Assembly (NCBI RefSeq): GCF_900446215.1
Contig: NZ_UAQZ01000002.1
Coordinates: 1-64,000 of the forward strand
DNA length: 64,000 bases
Direction: 5' to 3'
DNA from: Burkholderia cenocepacia
Lineage (GTDB): Bacteria > Pseudomonadota > Gammaproteobacteria > Burkholderiales > Burkholderiaceae
This document shows positions 47,325-55,449 of this stretch, in pieces (position 1 is the first letter of the stretch; every line of letters starts with the position of its first letter). A model generated the notes under the pieces. It was not told where the DNA came from, ran no database searches, and saw only the letters and a program-made list of their open reading frames with translations. The position numbers and the translations under genes were made by a program.

Positions 47325-47344
47325 AAATGTAAGCGGTTACATTT
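47325..47344. promoter_or_regulatory. Perfect LacI-family operator touching the ribokinase start
   Basis: AAATGTAA-GCGG-TTACATTT is an inverted repeat with eight-base perfect arms. It ends four bases before the chosen ATG at 47349 (and overlaps an in-frame TTG at 47343), so binding would block transcription elongation or a near-leaderless promoter. Confidence 0.75.
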
Positions 47345-47348
47345 GAGC

Positions 47349-48275
47349 ATGAGCGACACCACGTCACCGCGTATCGCCGTCGTCGGCAGCATTAACATCG
47401 ACCTCGTCACGCGCGCGCCGCGCCTGCCGGTGCCGGGCGAAACGCTGCTCGGCACGACGTTCGAGACCGTCCACGGCGGCAAGGGTGCGAACCAGGCGGT
47501 CGCGGCCGCGCGCCTCGGTGCATCGGTCACGATGATCGGTTGCGTCGGCGACGACGCGTTCGGTGCGCGCCTGCACGGCGCGCTGGCGGCAGAGCGCATC
47601 GACGTGACGCACCTGCACCGGATCGGCGGCACGGCGACCGGAGTCGCGACGATCACGGTCGACGACGGCGGCGCGAACAGCATCGTCGTCGTGCCCGGCG
47701 CGAATGCATGCGTCGATGCCGACCGGATCGATGCGGCGCGCGACGCGATCGCCGGGGCCGCGCTGCTCGTGTGTCAGCTCGAGGTGCCGGTCGCCACCGT
47801 GGCGCGCGCGATTGCCTGTGCAAGCGCGCACCACACGCAGGTGCTGCTGAATCCCGCCCCCGCACGGCCGCTCTTCGATGCGTTGCTGGCGCGGGTCGAC
47901 TATCTGGTCGTCAACGAAACCGAGGCCGAGTCGCTGACCGGCATCGCGGTCGGCGACGACGCGTCGGCCGCGCGCGCCGCCGAGGCGCTGTGCGCGAAGG
48001 GCGTCGGCAACGTGCTCGTCACGCTCGGCGCGCGCGGCGTCTGCTGGCGCGGCAGCGCAGGCAGCGGCCGCCATCCGGCGATCGCGGTGGCGGCCGTCGA
48101 TACGACCGCGGCCGGCGACACGTTCGTCGGCGGGTTCGCGGCCGCGCGAGCCGGCGGCGCGTCGATGGACGACGCGATCGGCTTCGGCCAGCGTGCGGCC
48201 GCGATCAGCGTCACGCGCCACGGCGCGCAGACGTCGATTCCGACGAGCGACGAAGTCGACCGTATGGAGAGCTGA
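47349..48275 (+). CDS. Ribokinase-like PfkB-family sugar kinase
   Basis: 308 residues. PfkB signatures: VVGSINIDLV near the N-terminus, HGGKGANQAVAAARLG (residues 42-57), QLEVPVATV, NPAPARP, and the catalytic-Asp loop DTTAAGDTFVGGF. This is closest to ribokinase (RbsK), which phosphorylates D-ribose at O5, but the operon lacks a ribose transporter, and a DapA-family aldolase points to another sugar or sugar acid. The operator lies directly before the start and no Shine-Dalgarno sequence is visible. Confidence 0.87.
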   Translation: MSDTTSPRIAVVGSINIDLVTRAPRLPVPGETLLGTTFETVHGGKGANQAVAAARLGASVTMIGCVGDDAFGARLHGALAAERIDVTHLHRIGGTATGVATITVDDGGANSIVVVPGANACVDADRIDAARDAIAGAALLVCQLEVPVATVARAIACASAHHTQVLLNPAPARPLFDALLARVDYLVVNETEAESLTGIAVGDDASAARAAEALCAKGVGNVLVTLGARGVCWRGSAGSGRHPAIAVAAVDTTAAGDTFVGGFAAARAGGASMDDAIGFGQRAAAISVTRHGAQTSIPTSDEVDRMES

Positions 48276-48335
48276 ATTCCGCATGCGACGGAACGGCCGA
48301 ATCCGGCCGAAACCAGTGACATGGAGACAATCGAC

Positions 48336-49655
48336 ATGAACGACAACCCACCTGTTCCGCACGCGCCGCCACGGATTCGACGCGGTCAACGCATCGCGCT
48401 CGCGCTGTTGATGGCGAGCGGGATCGTCAACTATCTCGATCGCGGCACGCTGGCCGTCGCGAGTTCGGCGATCCGCGGCGATCTCGGCCTGTCGCTCGCG
48501 CAGATGGGGCTGCTGCTGTCGGCCTTCTCGTGGAGCTATGCGCTGTGCCAGTTTCCGGTCGGCGGGCTGGTCGACCGCATCGGCCCGCGCCGGCTGCTCG
48601 GCATCGGGCTGATCGTCTGGTCGTTCGCGCAGGCGGCGGGCGGCATCGTGTCCACCTTCGGCTGGTTCATCGTCGCGCGCATCGTGCTCGGCATCGGCGA
48701 GGCGCCGCAATTCCCGTCGGCCGCGCGCGTGGTGAGCAACTGGTTTCCGCTGCGCGCGCGCGGCACGCCGACCGGCATTTTCAATGCCGCGTCGCCGCTC
48801 GGTACCGCGCTTGCGCCGCTGCTGCTGTCGGTTCTCGTCGCCTCGTTCGACTGGCGCTGGGCGTTCATCGTGACCGGGGCGCTCGGTCTCGTCGTCGCCG
48901 TCGTGTGGTTCGCGCTGTATCGCGACCCGGTGCGCGCGGAACTGTCCGTCGCCGAACGCGGTTATCTCGATGCCGATGCGCAAAGCGTCGTCGCCGCGCC
49001 GAAACTGACCTTCGTCGAATGGCGCAGCCTGTTCTCGCACGGCACGACCTGGGGCATGCTGATCGGCTTCTTCGGCTCCGTGTACCTGAACTGGGTCTAC
49101 CTGACCTGGCTGCCGGGCTACCTGACGATGGAGCGGCACATGAGCCTGGTTCGCACGGGGTTTGCCGCATCGGTGCCGTTCCTGTGCGGGTTCGTCGGTT
49201 CGCTGGTCGCGGGCTGGCTGTCGGATTTCGTCACGCGCCGCAGCCGGTCGCCGGTCGCGAGCCGGCGCAATGCGGTCGTGGCTGCGATGCTCGGGATGGT
49301 CGCGTTCACGATTCCGGCCGCGCTCGTGCAGAGCAATACGGTTGCGCTCGCATGCATTTCGGTCGTGATCTTTCTCGCCAACGCGGCGTCGGCGTGCTCG
49401 TGGGCGCTCGCGACGGCGGCCGCGCCGCCGAGCCGCATCGCGTCGCTCGGCGCGATCCAGAATTTCGGTGGCTTCATCGGCGGTGCGCTGGCGCCGATCC
49501 TGACCGGCATCATCGCGCAGAGGTGGTCGTTCGTGCCCGCGCTGCTCACCGCGGCCGCGATCGCGTTCACCGGTGCGATGGCGTACCTGCTGCTCGTGCG
49601 CAAGCCGATTCCCGAACAGGCCGCGAACGCCGCGCCCGGGCCGTTGCCGGCTTGA
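48336..49655 (+). CDS. MFS transporter, ACS (anion:cation symporter) family
   Basis: 439 residues with twelve membrane helices. Recognised by MASGIVNYLDRGTLAVA, FSWSYALCQFPVGGLVDRIGPR and LGIGEAPQFPSAARVVSNWF, typical of the glucarate/galactonate (GudP/DgoT/ExuT) group that imports sugar acids with protons. GGAGAC lies nine bases before the ATG at 48336; an ATG at 48321 would add five residues. Sixty bases after the kinase gene and 43 before the aldolase gene. Confidence 0.9.
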   Translation: MNDNPPVPHAPPRIRRGQRIALALLMASGIVNYLDRGTLAVASSAIRGDLGLSLAQMGLLLSAFSWSYALCQFPVGGLVDRIGPRRLLGIGLIVWSFAQAAGGIVSTFGWFIVARIVLGIGEAPQFPSAARVVSNWFPLRARGTPTGIFNAASPLGTALAPLLLSVLVASFDWRWAFIVTGALGLVVAVVWFALYRDPVRAELSVAERGYLDADAQSVVAAPKLTFVEWRSLFSHGTTWGMLIGFFGSVYLNWVYLTWLPGYLTMERHMSLVRTGFAASVPFLCGFVGSLVAGWLSDFVTRRSRSPVASRRNAVVAAMLGMVAFTIPAALVQSNTVALACISVVIFLANAASACSWALATAAAPPSRIASLGAIQNFGGFIGGALAPILTGIIAQRWSFVPALLTAAAIAFTGAMAYLLLVRKPIPEQAANAAPGPLPA

Positions 49656-49698
49656 GCATGCCGCCTGCATCCGCATTCATTGAAGCAAGGAGAAACAG

Positions 49699-50646
49699 AT
49701 GCAACACCCGCAGCAATCGAACGTGACCATCGAAGGGATCGTGCCGGTGATGCTGACGCCGTTCGACGACGCCGGTGCGATCGACTACGCCGGACTCGAG
49801 CGGCTCATCGAATGGTATCTGGCGCACGGCTCGGACGCATTGTTCGCGGTCGCGCAGTCGAGCGAGATGCAGTTCCTGAGCCTGGCCGAACGCGCGGCAC
49901 TCGCGCGCTTCGTGGTCGAACGGGTGGGCGGGCGTGTGCCGGTCGTCGCGTCCGGGCACATCAGCGACGATCTCGATGCGCAGGTCGCCGAACTGTGCGC
50001 GGCGGCCGAATCGGGCGCGCAGGGCGTCGTGCTCGTGACCAACCGGCTCGATCCGCAACGCAAGGGCAGCGCCGCATTGCTCGACCATCTGCACCGGCTG
50101 CTTGCGCGGTTACCGTCGGATCTCCCGCTCGGTCTGTACGAATGTCCGGCGCCGTACCGGCGGCTTCTGTCGGATGACGAACTGCGCGCGTGCATCGACA
50201 CGGGCCGGTTCGTGATGCTCAAGGACGTGAGCTGCGATCTCGCGACGGTGAAGCGCCGCGTCGCGCTCGCCGCAGGATCGCCGCTGAAGATCCTGAACGC
50301 GAACGCCGCGATCGCCTGGGACGCGATGAAGGCCGGGTCGGCCGGTTTCAACGGTGTGTTCACCAACTTCCATCCCGATCTCTACCAGTGGCTGCGCACG
50401 CGGGGCGAGTCGAATCCGGCGCTGGCCGACGAACTGTCGACGTTCCTGGTCGTCTCGGCGGTATCGGAGGCGCTGGGCTACCCGGCGCTCGCGAAGCTCT
50501 ATCACCAGCGGATCGGTACGTTCGGGTCGATCAAATGCCGTGCGATCGACTACGACGTGCGCGAACGCTTCTGGGCGCTCGACGCGGTGCTCGACAAGAT
50601 CGTGGCCGGCACCGAACATTTCCGCCGGCGGATTGCCGGGTCATAA
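49699..50646 (+). CDS. DapA-family (dihydrodipicolinate synthase-like) aldolase/lyase
   Basis: 315 residues. TIM-barrel class I aldolase: Schiff-base Lys175 in VMLKDVS, the conserved Tyr148 in LYECP, and the pyruvate-binding GSDALFAVAQSSEMQFLS region where classical DapA has GTTGE. The altered loop (AQSSE) and the non-biosynthetic context suggest a catabolic lyase or dehydratase acting on a keto sugar acid. AAGGAG precedes the ATG. It ends the LacI-controlled operon. Confidence 0.88.
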   Translation: MQHPQQSNVTIEGIVPVMLTPFDDAGAIDYAGLERLIEWYLAHGSDALFAVAQSSEMQFLSLAERAALARFVVERVGGRVPVVASGHISDDLDAQVAELCAAAESGAQGVVLVTNRLDPQRKGSAALLDHLHRLLARLPSDLPLGLYECPAPYRRLLSDDELRACIDTGRFVMLKDVSCDLATVKRRVALAAGSPLKILNANAAIAWDAMKAGSAGFNGVFTNFHPDLYQWLRTRGESNPALADELSTFLVVSAVSEALGYPALAKLYHQRIGTFGSIKCRAIDYDVRERFWALDAVLDKIVAGTEHFRRRIAGS

Positions 50647-50831
50647 CGGAGGGCGCGTGCCGCGCCAGCCGCGCGGCGCGTGATCGCATCGCGTGCCGTG
50701 CATGCGGCGGCACGCTCGGTGCCTGCAAGCACGAGCCGCTTTGCGCGATGCGCCGCAATCGCGGCGCACTCGTTGCGATCCCCTTCCGTCGATGGCGGCA
50801 ACGCCTGCCGCCGCGCCCCTCCTGCCGTCAG

Positions 50832-51011
50832 TCACGACATCACGAACTCGAACCGCCCACGGTCCGCGAGCGCGCTGTCGACGTTCGTCTCGTCCATCCG
50901 CCACGCCGCGCATTTGCCGTGTCCGACGAACTGTCGACATGTCTTGCGCGAGGCGACGAAAGCGCACAAATCTGCGCAATTCCGCGGCCGTGCGTTGTAA
51001 CGGTTCGTCAT
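50832..51011 (-). CDS. Small Cys-containing hypothetical protein
   Basis: 59 residues beginning MTNRYNARPRNCADLCAF and ending GRFEFVMS, with four Cys residues (NCADLC, KTC, GKC). CGGAG is spaced eight bases from the ATG, and codon third positions are mostly G or C, as in neighbouring real genes. It is in a stretch of over 400 bases without any other gene. No family recognised; a small regulator or metal-binding protein is possible. Real-gene status is uncertain. Confidence 0.42.
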   Translation of the reverse strand: MTNRYNARPRNCADLCAFVASRKTCRQFVGHGKCAAWRMDETNVDSALADRGRFEFVMS

Positions 51012-51063
51012 ACCATGCTCCGGAGTGATTTTTGCCGATGAACCGCTGAAGCCGCATTCGCCC

Positions 51064-51711
51064 ATGCAACACGTGACGACGACAAGCCAGCCGCCGATCC
51101 TGGCGGCGCCGGTTGATCCCATGCTGCACGCCGTGATCGATGAAGTCGTCCACCGGAGCGTGTCGGAAGCGACGACGCGTAGCGGCTACATGCGCTGCGC
51201 CGACTATGCGATCGTCGGCGCGCGGGTGCTGACGCTGTTGACCGGCCAGTCTTATCGGCCGTTCGCCGGCGGTGAAGTGATGGATTTCGGCGGCGGCAAC
51301 CTGTACGCGCTGTGCACGACGCGCGAGCGGCGCCGCACCGCGCGGCATCTGTCGCAACTCGCGCGGTATCACTGCTGGATCGAGGCGCGCCACGACGACG
51401 TGAGCGGCCGCACGCGCAAGGAGATCGTCGACTTCACGCTGCGCCATGACGAGACCGTCGCGCAACAGCTGGGCATGCCGTTCGCCCGTGCCTACCAGGC
51501 CTATTTCTGGGGCTGGGAGGACGAGCACGCGGTGCCTGCCGAGTTGCGCGACCATCCGGTATTCGAGAAGCAGGGGCCGGTGTGGCGCTGGGCCGAGCGC
51601 GAATGCACGTCGCTGCTGCGCGCGTACGAGCACGAACGTCCCGGCTATTTCGGGCGTCAGGTATCACGTGCAATCGATTGGTTCGCCGATCGCGTCGAAG
51701 GTCTCGGCTGA
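51064..51711 (+). CDS. Conserved hypothetical protein
   Basis: 215 residues from the ATG at 51064; a GTG at 51025 would add 13. It is soluble, His/Arg-rich in the middle (LSQLARYHCWIEARHDD, EIVDFTLRHDETVAQQLG) and Trp-rich near the end (YQAYFWGWEDEHAVP, WRWAEREC). The shape, a helical domain with HxW and ARHDD residues, recalls papain-like or transglutaminase-like cores, where a Cys, His and Asp are used, but no family is certain. It stands alone, convergent with fliD. Confidence 0.6.
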   Translation: MQHVTTTSQPPILAAPVDPMLHAVIDEVVHRSVSEATTRSGYMRCADYAIVGARVLTLLTGQSYRPFAGGEVMDFGGGNLYALCTTRERRRTARHLSQLARYHCWIEARHDDVSGRTRKEIVDFTLRHDETVAQQLGMPFARAYQAYFWGWEDEHAVPAELRDHPVFEKQGPVWRWAERECTSLLRAYEHERPGYFGRQVSRAIDWFADRVEGLG

Positions 51712-51837
51712 CGCGCGCCTGCGTCGAGGACGACTGCGGGCCGGCTGCCGGCCGCGGTGACGTCGATCCGGCGGCCGCTGGCGCGCCGCCGGGCATGGGC
51801 GACGTCTGCGGGGCCGCGCGTACCGCGACCCGGCCGT

Positions 51838-53352
51838 TCACCTCTTGGACAGCGTACCGTTACTGTTCGCACCACCAAACAAACGCGTCAGGTATTGCGA
51901 GTTGGTATTCATCCGGGTCATCAGCGTATTGAGCGCGGTGAACTGGGCCTGATACTGCTTGGTCAATTGCGCGGCATAGTCGGACAGATCCGACTGCTGC
52001 TGCGCGACACGTTTCAGATCGGCGTTCAGCGCGGTCGTGCGCACGTCGATCATTCCGTTCTTCCTCGTGAACTGCGTGATCTGGTCGGCCAGGCGCGTGC
52101 CGATCCCGTTCTCCGGATTGAACAGGCGCGCGACGCCCGACGGATTGGCGGATAGCGCGCTATCGAGCTTTGCACTGTCGACGTTCAGCGTGCCGTCCCG
52201 CTCGAGCTTGATGCCGATCGACAACAGGTTCACGTGTCCGTTGCCCTTTTCGGTGGCGCCGCCGCCGTCGACGCCGCGCGCGACGATCGACGCCAGCGCG
52301 TTGCGGATCGTGTTCAGCGTCGAATCGCCGATCAGCGCGCCTTGCGAGCTCGCGCCGGCCGTGTAGCTCGACAGTGCGCCCATCGTCTTGACGACCGTGT
52401 TGTACAGGCTCACGAAATTCGTGATCGTGGCGGCCTGCGATTTCGTGTCGGTGCTGACCGTCAGCGTCTGCGTATCGGTCGCGCTGACCGCGGCCGCCGA
52501 CAGGTTCAGCGTGATGCCGGTCAGCACGCCCGACACCGTGTTGCTCGCGCTGGTCGATGCGATCCCGTTGAGCGTGAATTTCGCATCCTGCGCGACGGCG
52601 CTCTGCCGCCAGGCGGCCGCGCCGTTTGCCGAATCGATCTTCGACGCGCCACCCGACGGATCGGCCGTCGACGTGACGCCGAGGTTCGACAGGCCGCTGT
52701 CATTGGCAACGTTGGCCACGGCGACGCTGATCGCGTTCGCCGAGCCCGTCTTCGACGACGCGAGCACGAGGTGCGCGCCGTCCGTGCCGTTGATGACCGT
52801 CGCGCTGATTCCCGGGTTGCCCGACGCGCCGTTGATCGCCGCCGCGATGCCCGCCAGCGTGTTGTTGGTGCTGCCGACCTCGACCTTGAACGACTGGCTG
52901 CCGAGCGACAGTGTCAGCGTGCCGGTGCCGAGCGCCTTGCTGCCGTTGAAGCCCGAGGACGACAGCGCCTGCGCGGTCGCGATCTGCGTGACGCCGACCG
53001 TGTAGGTGCCGGCCACCGCGCCCGCGCCCGCCGTCGCGGTCAACCCCTTGCCGCTCGCGACGGCATTGAACGTCGACTGCAGTGCGCCGTTCTTCAGCGA
53101 CGTCAGGCCCGCCTCGAGCGCGCCGAGCGCCGACGACAACGCGCCGAACGCGGAAATCCGCGTGTTGCCGCTCGCTTGCGAAGCGGCCAGCGTCGCGACC
53201 CGGCCAGCTGTTTTCGCGTTCACCAGCGTCTTGACGAGCGCGCCGACGTCCATCGCCGGATTGCCGGTCGAGCCGTTGATGATCGACTGCGCCGCCTGTT
53301 GCATCAGGCTGTTCGCGTTCGCGCTGCTGTTGACGGGCGTGTTCGTTGGCAT
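51838..53352 (-). CDS. fliD: Flagellar hook-associated protein 2 (FliD) outside a flagellar cluster
   Basis: 504 residues. FliD_N covers about residues 30-130 (MDVGALVKTLVNAKTAGRVATLA, FGALSSALGALEAGLTSLK), a variable Ala/Ser/Thr-rich middle forms the cap leg and head, and FliD_C covers about 255-480 (AQDAKFTLNGIA, LLSIGIKLERDGTL, RLADQITQF). FliD caps the growing filament and chaperones flagellin folding. No fliC, fliS or fliT is adjacent, so it is probably a second copy. CGGAG precedes the ATG. The AT-rich island at 53.45-53.93 kb lies behind it. Confidence 0.9.
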   Translation of the reverse strand: MPTNTPVNSSANANSLMQQAAQSIINGSTGNPAMDVGALVKTLVNAKTAGRVATLAASQASGNTRISAFGALSSALGALEAGLTSLKNGALQSTFNAVASGKGLTATAGAGAVAGTYTVGVTQIATAQALSSSGFNGSKALGTGTLTLSLGSQSFKVEVGSTNNTLAGIAAAINGASGNPGISATVINGTDGAHLVLASSKTGSANAISVAVANVANDSGLSNLGVTSTADPSGGASKIDSANGAAAWRQSAVAQDAKFTLNGIASTSASNTVSGVLTGITLNLSAAAVSATDTQTLTVSTDTKSQAATITNFVSLYNTVVKTMGALSSYTAGASSQGALIGDSTLNTIRNALASIVARGVDGGGATEKGNGHVNLLSIGIKLERDGTLNVDSAKLDSALSANPSGVARLFNPENGIGTRLADQITQFTRKNGMIDVRTTALNADLKRVAQQQSDLSDYAAQLTKQYQAQFTALNTLMTRMNTNSQYLTRLFGGANSNGTLSKR

Positions 53353-53927
53353 GGGTGGGCTCCGGGTTGAAAGGCGATCCAGTCGCGAACGGCGGTCCAG
53401 CCGGCCGGCGGCGATCCGGGCGGGCGCGTGGCGATCCGCGTGCATGCCGCTTCTCGCGCGCCGCGGATGGCTGGGGTGTCGGGGAAACGTAAGAATGAAT
53501 CGGTGCGCTATCGTATTCTTAAATCGGTATTGGTTGGTAATTTTTTGTAATGACTCTTGCGGAAAGTGTGGCCGGGGGAAGGGTTGGTGCAGGTTCGGTG
53601 AAAACGAGCGGCGTTTCAGTCCAAGTGCATGATTATGTTTGTATTTATCAAGGAATTTCGCCGGATTTTAAAACCTGCCGGAAACATGAATGTTCGATGA
53701 CATGTTTTTCGTCGATTTTGCTAAACAGCACGCGGATGGGCGGTGTGCTGAAGGGGAGTCATTTCTTGCGAGTATTCGATACGCTCTCGGATTCGAGGTA
53801 TCCGTCGTCTTTGAATCATATGGATTTTTTATCAAAAATATTTCATCGTGGTTCGACCCACTGGGATACTTCTTCTTCGCTGGCGTCGATTGACCGAGTG
53901 TGACCCTTAGGACAAGGAGCGTAAAGA
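53353..53927. other. AT-rich island between fliD and the DUF1737-like gene
   Basis: From about 53490 to 53900 the sequence is visibly AT-richer than anything else in the window (for example TTAAATCGGTATTGGTTGG and TTTTTTATCAAAAATATTTC). It may be horizontally acquired or a decayed gene. Two overlapping open frames exist (53550-53903 and 53690-53893); only the second is described, as a weak candidate. Confidence 0.5.
53690..53893 (+). CDS. Possible small protein in the AT-rich island
   Basis: 67 residues, Phe-rich (MFDDMFFVDFAKQ, FESYGFFIKN, FDPLGYFFFAG). GGAAAC lies a few bases before the ATG. Codon use differs from all surrounding genes. The next gene starts 34 bases later. It may be a remnant or a small membrane-associated protein. 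Confidence 0.25.
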   Translation: MFDDMFFVDFAKQHADGRCAEGESFLASIRYALGFEVSVVFESYGFFIKNISSWFDPLGYFFFAGVD

Positions 53928-54128
53928 ATGCGATACGAGGTGTTGAGTGGCGGTCCGACCAAAACCGCGGGTGAAACGGTGGTGGCTCTCCAACGCAAGG
54001 TCAACGAAGCGGTGAGCATCGGAGCGGTATTAGTGGGTGGGATTAGCGTTGTTTTTGGGCGTGCACCGGGATTCATCGCCAAGGACGCACATGAAGCATT
54101 TCAGGCCGTCACATATCCGGACCAATAG
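53928..54128 (+). CDS. Small DUF1737-like protein
   Basis: 66 residues with a good AAGGAG site eight bases before the ATG. The pattern MRYEVLSGG, LQRKVNEAVSIGAVLVGGIS and FQAVTYPD matches DUF1737, a short beta-alpha-beta domain found in phage and bacterial genomes, where lines of Y.V.SG...L...VN..I..GW.P.GGIS are typical. Function unknown. It borders the AT-rich island, with which it may have been acquired. Confidence 0.6.
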   Translation: MRYEVLSGGPTKTAGETVVALQRKVNEAVSIGAVLVGGISVVFGRAPGFIAKDAHEAFQAVTYPDQ

Positions 54129-54344
54129 GGGAAAAGTGCCAGTTGGCCCTACCGAAGGGGCAGGCCGGGGCTGTTACAGTGGATACGCCTCAGGCGAAGA
54201 TGAAACCATTCCGGATCGAGCGTTGACGTTGGCGGTCGCGACGCCGCTGGACACCTCGTTCCGTATCCTGCCGAACCGGCGCACGGCCAATGTACCGACC
54301 ACGAAGGTGCGTTGATCCGCGCGGCTTTTACACGAATGCACTCA

Positions 54345-55310
54345 ATGACAGCAATCGATTCGTCGACTTCTCTCCCCACCATCCTCCTCGTCGGCGCCTC
54401 CGGCCTGCTCGGCCGCGCGGTCGCCGCGTCCTTGTCCCGCGAACCGTCGCTGACGCTGCTCGCGACCATCCGGAACCCGCAAGGCGCCGGTGCGAAACGG
54501 CTCGCATTGCCGCCGGACAACATCGCCGAACTCGACGTCCTCGACTCGCCGTCCCTCGAACGCCTTTTTGAAATCCACAAGCCGGCAGCGGTGATTCTTT
54601 GCGCCGCCGAACGTCGCCCCGACGTCTGCGAACGCGACCCGGCCGCCGCCCGCGCCATCAACGTCACGGCGCCGGCCCGCATCGGCGCACTCGCCGCGCG
54701 ATACGGCGCATGGACGCTCGGCATTTCGACCGACTACGTCTTCGACGGCAAGGCCGCCCCCTACAGCGAGGACGCCACCCCGAACCCGCTGAACATCTAC
54801 GGTCGCACCAAGCTGGAAGGCGAGGCCGCGCTGCTCGCCGCCTCGCCGCTGTCGTGCGTGCTGCGTCTGCCGTTGCTGTTCGGCCCGATCGTCGACTGGA
54901 GCGAATCGGCCGTCACGAGCCTCGTTCCGGCCGTCGTCGCGTCGGCGCGCCCGGGCGCCGACGCGGTCGGCATGGACGCATGGGCGATCCGTTACCCGAC
55001 CTACACGCCCGACGTCGCGCAGGTCATCCGCGATCTGACGCTGCGCCATCTCGCGGGTGACACGGTCACGGGCATTCGCCATTGGTCGAGCGAGGAGCCG
55101 ATGACGAAGTACGCCATCGCGCAGCGAATCGCGGCCGCGCTCGGCATCGAGGCGTCGCTCACGCCGATCACCCAGCCGACCGACGCGACGCCGCGTCCGT
55201 ACGACTGCCATCTCGACGCGACACGCGTGCGCGCGCTCGGGATCGATTACGCGACGCCGTTCGATACGGCGCTGCACGCGATCCTGCACGACGGCCGCCC
55301 GATGCCGTAA
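54345..55310 (+). CDS. RmlD-like SDR family sugar-nucleotide reductase
   Basis: 321 residues from an ATG at 54345; ATG 54336 and TTG 54312 are alternatives. The NAD(P) loop is LLVGASGLLGRAVA; the catalytic region has ISTDYVFDGKAAPYSE and the Tyr-x-x-x-Lys pair in YGRTKLEGE. It is most like dTDP-4-dehydrorhamnose reductase or the MAT2B-like branch. No other rhamnose genes are nearby, so the substrate is uncertain. It stands alone in front of the DUF389 gene. Confidence 0.85.
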   Translation: MTAIDSSTSLPTILLVGASGLLGRAVAASLSREPSLTLLATIRNPQGAGAKRLALPPDNIAELDVLDSPSLERLFEIHKPAAVILCAAERRPDVCERDPAAARAINVTAPARIGALAARYGAWTLGISTDYVFDGKAAPYSEDATPNPLNIYGRTKLEGEAALLAASPLSCVLRLPLLFGPIVDWSESAVTSLVPAVVASARPGADAVGMDAWAIRYPTYTPDVAQVIRDLTLRHLAGDTVTGIRHWSSEEPMTKYAIAQRIAAALGIEASLTPITQPTDATPRPYDCHLDATRVRALGIDYATPFDTALHAILHDGRPMP

Positions 55311-55449
55311 AGCCGCACGCGGGCGGCCGATTGTGCGAACGCCGCCCCTATGCGATGCTTGTCGCGCTGCGCGCGCGGGTTCCCGCGGGTCGCGCGACGC
55401 AGGATGACGCGATACCCGCGCCGTTCCCACGGCTCAACGAACAACAACC

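Noticed and set aside
50680..51000. Plus-strand 106-residue frame before the gene at 51064
   Set aside because: Ser/Arg/Ala-rich, no good start; the opposite-strand 59-residue frame has a better ribosome-binding site.
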